A stretch of 64,000 nt of DNA from G965205725 sp965205725 (GTDB lineage: Bacteria; Pseudomonadota; Gammaproteobacteria; Pseudomonadales; Halieaceae). The DNA lies in the NCBI GenBank assembly GCA_965205725.1, contig OZ242189.1, forward strand, positions 186,001 to 250,000, written 5' to 3'. Positions 12,501 to 24,500 of this stretch are shown here, in pieces (the first letter of the stretch is position 1; every line of letters begins with the position of its first letter). The position numbers and the translations under genes were made by a program. The notes under the pieces are model-generated. The model saw only the letters and a program-made list of their open reading frames with translations, searched no databases and was not told the DNA's origin.

Positions 12501-15500
12501 AGCAGTGACGGCACCATGCTGATCATTAACCCCACCGAGAACCTGGTTGAGGGCAACGCCTACCACCTGGAGATCGCAGCCACCGCCATCACCGATGTGG
12601 CGGGTAACGATTACGCGGGTATCGACGATGCCGTCACGCTCAACTTTGCCACCGCCCCCCCACCGGATACCATCGCGCCGCTGCTGAGCAGCCACATCCC
12701 GGCGGACAACGCGACCGCCGTGGCCGCAGGGGCCAACCTCGTGCTGACCTTCGACAGCGCCATTGTCCTGGGCAGCGGCAACATCACCCTGGTCAATGAC
12801 GACGACAACACCGATAACCGGGTCATTGATGTCGCGGCTCACAATGACCAGTTGAGCCTGAGCAGTGACGGCACCATGCTGATCATTAACCCCACCGAGA
12901 ACCTGGTTGAGGGCAACGCCTACCACCTGGAGATCGCAGCCACCGCCATCACCGATGTGGCGGGTAACGATTACGCGGGTATCGACGATGCCGTCACGCT
13001 CAACTTTGCCACCGCCCCCCCACCGGATACCATCGCGCCGCTGCTGAGCAGCCACATCCCGGCGGACAACGCGGAGGCCGTGGCCCCAGGGGCCAACCTC
13101 GTGCTGACCTTCGACAGCGCCATTGTCCTGGGCAGCGGCAACATCACCCTGGTCAATGACGACGACAACACCGATAACCGGGTCATTGATGTCGCGGCTC
13201 ACAATGACCAGTTGAGCCTGAGCAGTGACGGCACCATGCTGATCATTAACCCCACCGAGAACCTGGTTGAGGGCAACGCCTACCACCTGGAGATCGCAGC
13301 CACCGCCATCACCGATGTGGCGGGTAACGATTACGCGGGTATCGACGATGCCGTCACGCTCAACTTTGCCACCGCCCCCCCACCGGATACCATCGCGCCG
13401 CTGCTGAGCAGCCACATCCCGGCGGACAACGCGACCGCCGTGGCCGCAGGGGCCAACCTCGTGCTGACCTTCGACAGCGCCATTGTCCTGGGCAGCGGCA
13501 ACATCACCCTGGTCAATGACGACGACAACACCGATAACCGGGTCATTGATGTCGCGGCTCACAATGACCAGTTGAGCCTGAGCAGTGACGGCACCATGCT
13601 GATCATTAACCCCACCGAGAACCTGGTTGAGGGCAACGCCTACCACCTGGAGATCGCAGCCACCGCCATCACCGATGTGGCGGGTAACGATTACGCGGGT
13701 ATCGACGATGCCGTCACGCTCAACTTTGCCACCGCCCCCCCACCGGATACCATCGCGCCGCTGCTGAGCAGCCACATCCCGGCGGACAACGCGGAGGCCG
13801 TGGCCCCAGGGGCCAACCTCGTGCTGACCTTCGACAGCGCCATTGTCCTGGGCAGCGGCAACATCACCCTGGTCAATGACGACGACAACACCGATAACCG
13901 GGTCATTGATGTCGCGGCTCACAATGACCAGTTGAGCCTGAGCAGTGACGGCACCATGCTGATCATTAACCCCACCGAGAACCTGGTTGAGGGCAACGCC
14001 TACCACCTGGAGATCGCAGCCACCGCCATCACCGATGTGGCGGGTAACGATTACGCGGGTATCGACGATGCCGTCACGCTCAACTTTGCCACCGCCCCCC
14101 CACCGGATACCATCGCGCCGCTGCTGAGCAGCCACATCCCGGCGGACAACGCGACCGCCGTGGCCGCAGGGGCCAACCTCGTGCTGACCTTCGACAGCGC
14201 CATTGTCCTGGGCAGCGGCAACATCACCCTGGTCAATGACGACGACAACACCGATAACCGGGTCATTGATGTCGCGGCTCACAATGACCAGTTGAGCCTG
14301 AGCAGTGACGGCACCATGCTGATCATTAACCCCACCGAGAACCTGGTTGAGGGCAACGCCTACCACCTGGAGATCGCAGCCACCGCCATCACCGATGTGG
14401 CGGGTAACGATTACGCGGGTATCGACGATGCCGTCACGCTCAACTTTGCCACCGCCCCCCCACCGGATACCATCGCGCCGCTGCTGAGCAGCCACATCCC
14501 GGCGGACAACGCGGAGGCCGTGGCCCCAGGGGCCAACCTCGTGCTGACCTTCGACAGCGCCATTGTCCTGGGCAGCGGCAACATCACCCTGGTCAATGAC
14601 GACGACAACACCGATAACCGGGTCATTGATGTCGCGGCTCACAATGACCAGTTGAGCCTGAGCAGTGACGGCACCATGCTGATCATTAACCCCACCGAGA
14701 ACCTGGTTGAGGGCAACGCCTACCACCTGGAGATCGCAGCCACCGCCATCACCGATGTGGCGGGTAACGATTACGCGGGTATCGACGATGCCGTCACGCT
14801 CAACTTTGCCACCGCCCCCCCACCGGATACCATCGCGCCGCTGCTGAGCAGCCACATCCCGGCGGACAACGCGACCGCCGTGGCCGCAGGGGCCAACCTC
14901 GTGCTGACCTTCGACAGCGCCATTGTCCTGGGCAGCGGCAACATCACCCTGGTCAATGACGACGACAACACCGATAACCGGGTCATTGATGTCGCGGCTC
15001 ACAATGACCAGTTGAGCCTGAGCAGTGACGGCACCATGCTGATCATTAACCCCACCGAGAACCTGGTTGAGGGCAACGCCTACCACCTGGAGATCGCAGC
15101 CACCGCCATCACCGATGTGGCGGGTAACGATTACGCGGGTATCGACGATGCCGTCACGCTCAACTTTGCCACCGCCCCCCCACCGGATACCATCGCGCCG
15201 CTGCTGAGCAGCCACATCCCGGCGGACAACGCGGAGGCCGTGGCCCCAGGGGCCAACCTCGTGCTGACCTTCGACAGCGCCATTGTCCTGGGCAGCGGCA
15301 ACATCACCCTGGTCAATGACGACGACAACACCGATAACCGGGTCATTGATGTCGCGGCTCACAATGACCAGTTGAGCCTGAGCAGTGACGGCACCATGCT
15401 GATCATTAACCCCACCGAGAACCTGGTTGAGGGCAACGCCTACCACCTGGAGATCGCAGCCACCGCCATCACCGATGTGGCGGGTAACGATTACGCGGGT

Positions 15501-18500
15501 ATCGACGATGCCGTCACGCTCAACTTTGCCACCGCCCCCCCACCGGATACCATCGCGCCGCTGCTGAGCAGCCACATCCCGGCGGACAACGCGACCGCCG
15601 TGGCCCCAGGGGCCAACCTCGTGCTGACCTTCGACAGCGCCATTGTCCTGGGCAGCGGCAACATCACCCTGGTCAATGACGACGACAACACCGATAACCG
15701 GGTCATTGATGTCGCGGCTCACAATGACCAGTTGAGCCTGAGCAGTGACGGCACCATGCTGATCATTAACCCCACCGAGAACCTGGTTGAGGGCAACGCC
15801 TACCACCTGGAGATCGCAGCCACCGCCATCACCGATGTGGCGGGTAACGATTACGCGGGTATCGACGATGCCGTCACGCTCAACTTTGCCACCGCCCCCC
15901 CACCGGATACCATCGCGCCGCTGCTGAGCAGCCACATCCCGGCGGACAACGCGGAGGCCGTGGCCCCAGGGGCCAACCTCGTGCTGACCTTCGACAGCGC
16001 CATTGTCCTGGGCAGCGGCAACATCACCCTGGTCAATGACGACGACAACACCGATAACCGGGTCATTGATGTCGCGGCTCACAATGACCAGTTGAGCCTG
16101 AGCAGTGACGGCACCATGCTGATCATTAACCCCACCGAGAACCTGGTTGAGGGCAACGCCTACCACCTGGAGATCGCAGCCACCGCCATCACCGATGTGG
16201 CGGGTAACGATTACGCGGGTATCGACGATGCCGTCACGCTCAACTTTGCCACCGCCCCCCCACCGGATACCATCGCGCCGCTGCTGAGCAGCCACATCCC
16301 GGCGGACAACGCGACCGCCGTGGCCCCAGGGGCCAACCTCGTGCTGACCTTCGACAGCGCCATTGTCCTGGGCAGCGGCAACATCACCCTGGTCAATGAC
16401 GACGACAACACCGATAACCGGGTCATTGATGTCGCGGCTCACAATGACCAGTTGAGCCTGAGCAGTGACGGCACCATGCTGATCATTAACCCCACCGAGA
16501 ACCTGGTTGAGGGCAACGCCTACCACCTGGAGATCGCAGCCACCGCCATCACCGATGTGGCGGGTAACGATTACGCGGGTATCGACGATGCCGTCACGCT
16601 CAACTTTGCCACCGCCCCCCCACCGGATACCATCGCGCCGCTGCTGAGCAGCCACATCCCGGCGGACAACGCGACCGCCGTGGCCCCAGGGGCCAACCTC
16701 GTGCTGACCTTCGACAGCGCCATTGTCCTGGGCAGCGGCAACATCACCCTGGTCAATGACGACGACAACACCGATAACCGGGTCATTGATGTCGCGGCTC
16801 ACAATGACCAGTTGAGCCTGAGCAGTGACGGCACCATGCTGATCATTAACCCCACCGAGAACCTGGTTGAGGGCAACGCCTACCACCTGGAGATCGCAGC
16901 CACCGCCATCACCGATGTGGCGGGTAACGATTACGCGGGTATCGACGATGCCGTCACGCTCAACTTTGCCACCGCCCCCCCACCGGATACCATCGCGCCG
17001 CTGCTGAGCAGCCACATCCCGGCGGACAACGCGGAGGCCGTGGCCCCAGGGGCCAACCTCGTGCTGACCTTCGACAGCGCCATTGTCCTGGGCAGCGGCA
17101 ACATCACCCTGGTCAATGACGACGACAACACCGATAACCGGGTCATTGATGTCGCGGCTCACAATGACCAGTTGAGCCTGAGCAGTGACGGCACCATGCT
17201 GATCATTAACCCCACCGAGAACCTGGTTGAGGGCAACGCCTACCACCTGGAGATCGCAGCCACCGCCATCACCGATGTGGCGGGTAACGATTACGCGGGT
17301 ATCGACGATGCCGTCACGCTCAACTTTGCCACCGCCCCCCCACCGGATACCATCGCGCCGCTGCTGAGCAGCCACATCCCGGCGGACAACGCGACCGCCG
17401 TGGCCCCAGGGGCCAACCTCGTGCTGACCTTCGACAGCGCCATTGTCCTGGGCAGCGGCAACATCACCCTGGTCAATGACGACGACAACACCGATAACCG
17501 GGTCATTGATGTCGCGGCTCACAATGACCAGTTGAGCCTGAGCAGTGACGGCACCATGCTGATCATTAACCCCACCGAGAACCTGGTTGAGGGCAACGCC
17601 TACCACCTGGAGATCGCAGCCACCGCCATCACCGATGTGGCGGGTAACGATTACGCGGGTATCGACGATGCCGTCACGCTCAACTTTGCCACCGCCCCCC
17701 CACCGGATACCATCGCGCCGCTGCTGAGCAGCCACATCCCGGCGGACAACGCGACCGCCGTGGCCGCAGGGGCCAACCTCGTGCTGACCTTCGACAGCGC
17801 CATTGTCCTGGGCAGCGGCAACATCACCCTGGTCAATGACGACGACAACACCGATAACCGGGTCATTGATGTCGCGGCTCACAATGACCAGTTGAGCCTG
17901 AGCAGTGACGGCACCATGCTGATCATTAACCCCACCGAGAACCTGGTTGAGGGCAACGCCTACCACCTGGAGATCGCAGCCACCGCCATCACCGATGTGG
18001 CGGGTAACGATTACGCGGGTATCGACGATGCCGTCACGCTCAACTTTGCCACCGCCCCCCCACCGGATACCATCGCGCCGCTGCTGAGCAGCCACATCCC
18101 GGCGGACAACGCGGAGGCCGTGGCCCCAGGGGCCAACCTCGTGCTGACCTTCGACAGCGCCATTGTCCTGGGCAGCGGCAACATCACCCTGGTCAATGAC
18201 GACGACAACACCGATAACCGGGTCATTGATGTCGCGGCTCACAATGACCAGTTGAGCCTGAGCAGTGACGGCACCATGCTGATCATTAACCCCACCGAGA
18301 ACCTGGTTGAGGGCAACGCCTACCACCTGGAGATCGCAGCCACCGCCATCACCGATGTGGCGGGTAACGATTACGCGGGTATCGACGATGCCGTCACGCT
18401 CAACTTTGCCACCGCCCCCCCACCGGATACCATCGCGCCGCTGCTGAGCAGCCACATCCCGGCGGACAACGCGGACGCCGTGGCCGCAGGGGCCAACCTC

Positions 18501-21500
18501 GTGCTGACCTTCGACAGCGCCATTGTCCTGGGCAGCGGCACCATCACCCTGGTCAATGACGACAACCCCAACGATAACCGGGTCATTGATGTCGAAGACC
18601 ACAACAACCAGTTGTCCATTAACACGGGCGGGGATCGCACCGTGCTGACCATTAACCCCAGCATGAACCTGGCCGGTGAGACCGGCTATCATCTGGAAAT
18701 CGAATCCGGGGCCATCACCGATGAGGCGGGCAACCCCTATGGGGGTATTGCGGCGGGCGATACCGAGACCCTCAACTTTGAAACTGCAATAGATACCAGC
18801 ACCATTGTGTTCGATTTAACCACGGGTTTATCCTCGGACCACAGCGGCCAGACCTTTGCAGACGATGTCAGCTATACCATTTATATCCGGGTGGATTCAG
18901 ACTCTGCCGATATCACTCTACATGAGGGTGAACGCTGGACGGTTGCCAATAATCTGGGTACGGATGACCAGGTTATCCTGGTCGGCGACGGCAGCGCAAT
19001 TCTTGGCAAGGGGGGCAACGCGGTCAGCCGCATCAACAATCCAGGAAATGGCCTTGTTGGCTGGCATACGGGTGCCGCTGCCGGTGCCGTGGCTGCGAAT
19101 TTGCTTGTTACAGGCCGTTTCGAGCGGGCCTACTCAGGCGCTGCGACTGAGGTAGACCTGTGGACCGGAATAGTGTCAGCGGTGTCCGGCGTCCAGATAC
19201 CCACGCCGCTTGCTGCCTTGCCCCCCTCGGTGAGCGCGCCTGTTGTTGTTGTGGTGCCGGTCATCAGCGCCGTGAGCGTGGCCGATGGTACTCACGGGAT
19301 TAGCGACACAGTAGTGGTGACTGTCACAGCGGCCAACAATGTGACCGGTCTGACCCTCTCGGGCGACTTTAATGGTCAGCCCCTGGGCAATATCAACAAC
19401 GGCAACGACGATGGCACTTATACCGGCACCTATACGGTGACCCCAGGCGACGCGGATGTGGCCGCTGGCGGTACCGTCCGCACCGCCCTGGTGTTGACCG
19501 ATGCCGAGAGCAATGCCAGTGAAGTCTTCACCGAAGTCACCCTCAGCGAGCAGAGCATTATTGATGCCAACGCGCCGACCGTGACCGGGGTGAGCGTCCC
19601 AGAGGCGGGCACCTACAAACTTGGCGACCCCCTCGACTTTACCGTGCAGTTCAGCGAAGCCGTCAGCCTGACAGCCGCCGACAGCAGTGGCAACATCGCC
19701 TCAACCCTGACCCTGAGCTTAGGCAGCAACACTGGCGGCACCAGCAAGAGCGTCGAGGCCATCTATGTGTCTGGCAGCGACAGCGACAGCCTCACTTACC
19801 GCTATACCGTCGCCGAAGGTGACCTGGACAGTGACGGCCTGAGCGTGGAGGCACTCGCCCTCAATGGGGACAGCCTCACCGATGCCAGTGGCAACGCCGC
19901 CAGTCTCACGCTGACCAACGTGGACACCAGCGAGGTGCGGGTGGATGGCACCGCGCCGATGCTGAGCAGCAGCATCCCGGCGGACGACGCGGACGCCGTG
20001 GCCGCAGGGGCCAACATCGTGCTGACCTTCGACAGCGCCATTGTGCTGGGCAGCGGCACCATCACCCTGGTCAATGACGATGACAACACCGATAACCGGG
20101 TCATTAATGTCGTGACTGACAGTGACCAGTTGAGCCTGAGCAGTGACGGCACCATGCTGACCATTAACCCCACCGAGGACCTGGTTCAGGGCAGCGCCTA
20201 CCACCTGGAGATCGCAGCCACCGCCATCACCGATGTGGCGGGTAACGCCTACGCCGGTATCAGCGATGCCGACGCCCTCAACTTTGCCACCGCCGATACC
20301 ACCGCGCCGATGCTGCTCAGCCACATCCCGGCGGACGACGCGGACGCCGTGGCCGCAGGGGCCAACCTCGTGCTGACCTTCGACAGCGCCATTGTGCTGG
20401 GCAGCGGCAACATCACCCTGGTCAATGACGATGACAACACCGATAACCGGGTCATTAATGTCGTGACTGACAATGACCAGTTGAGCCTGAGCAGTGACGG
20501 CACCATGCTGACCATTAACCCCACTGACGACCTGGTTCAGGGCAGCGCCTACCACCTGGAGATCGCAGCCACCGCCATCACCGATGTGGCCGGCAACAAC
20601 TACGCCGGTATCAGCACGGCCACCGCCCTCAACTTTGCCACCGCCGATACCACCGCGCCGATGCTACTCAGCAGCACCCCGGCGGACGGCGCGGACGCCG
20701 TGGCCCCAGGGGCCAACCTCGTGCTGACCTTCGACAGCGCCATTGTGCTGGGCAGCGGCACCATCACCCTGGTCAATGACGATGACGACACCGATAACCG
20801 GGTCATTGATGTCACGGCTCACAATGACCAGTTGAGCCTGAGCAGTGACGGCACCATGCTGACCATTAACCCCACCGAGAACCTGGTCCAGGGCAACGCC
20901 TACCACCTGGAGATCGCAGCCACCGCCATCACCGATGTGGCGGGTAACGACTACGCCGGTATCAGCGATGCCGACGCCCTCAACTTTGCCACCGCAGTCA
21001 GCACGGTTGTGTTTGATTTAACGACCGGCTTATCGTCGGACCACAGCGGCCAGGCCTTTGTAGACGGCGTCACCTATACCATTTATATCAAGGTGGATTC
21101 AGACTCTCACACGCTCACTCTGGATAGCGGCGAACGCTGGGCGGGTGCCGATAATCTGAACACGGATGACCAGATTATTCTGGTCGGCGATGGCAGTGCC
21201 ATTATCGGCAATGGTGGAAATGTTATCGTTTCGACTGCGGGAGCGGTCAGTATTAACTGGATGACCACCACCAGCTCCGCCATCGCTGCCAGGCTGAATC
21301 TTGATGGCGACTTCTTGCGGGAGTACAGGAATGCGGGCAATAGTGTGGATCTGTGGGACGGCGCTGCTGTTGATTTAGGCAGACAACCGGCGCAAATCGC
21401 CCTGCCGAGCGGGGTGAACCCGCCGGTTGGGGAGGCGCCGGTGATTCGCAGCGTGAGCGTGGCCGACGGCGCCTACACAGTCGGCGATACGGTGCTGGTA

Positions 21501-24500
21501 ACTGTTACCGCAGCCCCTGACACTGAAGGCAACCCCGCGACCGGTCTGACCCTCTCGGGCAGTTTTAATGGCCGGGACTTGACCAATATCGACAACGACA
21601 ACGACGACGGCACTTATACGGGCACCTATACGGTGATTGGAGGCGACCCGGATGTGGCCGATGGGGGCACCGTCACCACCGCCCTGGTGCTGACCGATAC
21701 GGCGGCCAATCGCAGCAGTCCCACCAGCACCACGGTCACCCTCAGCGGCGAGAGCATTACTGGCACCCCACAGGATACCACCGCGCCGCTGCTGCTCAGC
21801 CACACCCCGGCGGACGACGCGACCGCCGTGGCCGCAGGGGCCAACATCGTGCTGACCTTCGACAGCGCCATTGCGCTGGGCAGCGGCAGCATCACCCTGG
21901 TCAATGCCGATAACCCCGACGATAACCGGGTCATTGATGTCACGGCTCACAGTGACCAGTTGTCCATTAACACCGACGGCACCGTGCTGACCATTAACCC
22001 CAGTGCGAACCTGGCCGGTGAGACCGGCTATCACCTGGAAATCGAATCCGGGGCCATCACCGATGTGTCCGGTAACCCCTATGGGGGTATTGCGGAGGGC
22101 GATACCGAGACGCTCAACTTTGAAACTGCAATAGATACCAGCACCATTGTGTTCGATTTAACCACGGGTTTATCGTCGGACCACAGCGGCCAGACCTTTG
22201 CTGCCGATACCACCTATACCATTTATATCCGGGTGGATTCAGACTCTGCCGATATCACTCTACATGAGGGTGAACGCTGGACGGTTGCCAATAATCTGGG
22301 TACGGATGACCAGCTTATCCTGGTGGGCGATGGCAGCGCAATTCTTGGCAAGGGGGGCAACGCGGTCAGCCGCATCAACGATCCAAGACTTGGCTTTATT
22401 GGCTGGCATACGGGGGCTGCTGCCACTGCCGTGGCCGCTAATTTGCTTGTTACAGGCCGTTTCGAGCGGGCCTACTCAGGCGCTGCGAATGACGTAGACC
22501 TGTGGAGCGAAACAGTGCCAGCCAGCGTCCAGACACCCACGCCGCTTGCTGCCTTACCCCCCTCGGTGAGTGCGCCTGTTGTTGTGGTACCGGTCATCAG
22601 CGCCGTGAGCGTGGCCGATGGTACTCACGGGATTAACGAGACAGTAGTGGTGACTGTCACAGCGGCCAACAATGTGACCGGTCTGACCCTTTCGGGCAGT
22701 TTTAACGGTCAGGAATTGACCAATATCGACAACGACAACACCGACGGCACTTATACCGGCACCTATACGGTGACCCCAGGCGACGCGGATGTGGCCGCTG
22801 GCGGTACCGTCCGCACCGCCCTGGTGTTGACCGATGCCGAGGGCAATGCCAGTGAAGTCTTGACCGAAGTCACCCTCAGCGAGCAGAGCATTATTGATGC
22901 CAACGCGCCGACCGTGACCGCCGTGAGCATCCCGGCGGCCGGCACCTATGGCACTGGCGACACCCTCGACTTTACCGTGCAGTTCAGTGAAGCCGTCAGC
23001 CTGACGGCCGCCGACAGCAGTGGCAACATCGCCTCAACCCTGACCTTGAGCTTAGGCAGCAATACCGGCGGCACTGGCAAGAGCGTCGAGGCCACCTATG
23101 TGTCCGGCAGCGGCAGCGGCAGCAACAGCCTCACCTACCGCTATACCGTCGCCGAAGGTGACCTGGACCGTGACGGCCTGAGCGTGGACGCGCTCGCCCT
23201 CAATGGGGACCGCCTCGCCGATGCCAGTGGCAATGACGCCATTCTCACGCTGACCAACGTGGACACCAGCGGGGTGCAGGTAGACGGGGTGGCGCCGCTG
23301 CTGAGCAGCAGCAGCCCGGACGACAACGCGGACGCCGTGGCCCCAGGGGACAACCTCGCACTGACCTTCGACAGCGCCATTGCCTTCGGCAGCGGCAGCA
23401 TCACCCTGGTCAATGCCGATAACCCCGACGATAACCGGGTCATTGATGTCACGGCTCACAGTGACCAGTTGTCCATTAACAGCGATGGGGACGGTCAGGT
23501 ACTGACCATTGACCCCAGCATGAACCTGGCCGGTGAGACCGGCTATCACCTGGAAATCGAATCCGGGGCCATCACCGATGTGTCCGGTAACCCCTACGGG
23601 GGTATTGCGGAGGGCGATACCGAGACGCTCAACTTTGAAACTGCAATAGATACCAGCACCATTGTGTTCGATTTAACCACGGGTTTATCCTCGGACCACA
23701 GCGGCCAGACCTTTGCAGCCGATGTCAGCTATACCCTCTATATCAAGGTGGGTTCAAGCTCTGCCGATATCACTCTACATGAGGGTGAACGCTGGACGGG
23801 TGCCAATCATCTGGGCACGGATGACCAGCTTATTCTGGTCGGCGATGGCAGTGACATTCTTGGCAATGCAGGACTGGCTTACGCCTCTGTTACCCAGACA
23901 GCCAACGTCATTGGCTGGATTTCTGTCGACAGCAAAGACATCGCTCGCCTGAACTCTGATGGAGCATTCACTCGGTTTTACAATGGTGCGAACAACACTG
24001 TGGATCTGTGGGACGACACTGTTACAGGCATCAGCGGAAACGCTGCACTGACTGCCCTGCCGCCTGCGGTGAGCGCGCCTGTTGTGGTACCGATTATCGA
24101 GAGCGTGACCCTGGCCGACGGCAGCTACAAGACTGGTGACAGGGCGTTGGTGAGCGTCACAGCGGCCCCTGCCATTGGGGGCAGTGCCGTGACCGGCCTG
24201 ACCCTTTCGGGCGACTTTAACGGTCAGCCCCTGAGCAATATCACCGACAACGGCGATGGCACTTATAGCGGCATCTATACGGTGACCGCAGGCGACTCGA
24301 ATGTGGCCGTTGGCGGTACCGTCAGTACCGCCCTGGTGCTGACCGATGCCGATGGCAATGCCAGTGAAGTCTTTAGCGGAGCCGTCCTCAGCGATCAGAG
24401 TATTGATACCACCATCAGCACGGTTGTGTTCGATTTAACAGCGGGTTTATCGTCGGACCACAGCAGCCAGGCCTTTGTTGCCGATATCAGCTATACCCTC

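Noticed and set aside
5790..18692. A 12.9-kb open frame on the minus strand (4,300 codons) opposite the Big_5 array
   Set aside because: It is a shadow: one 360-base unit with no stop in this frame repeats that property in every copy. There is no ribosome site, and the translated sequence has no recognisable fold.
6181..18780. Regularly spaced repeats as a CRISPR array
   Set aside because: The whole 360-base unit is conserved with no unique spacers, it is translated as Ig-like domains, and no cas genes are present.
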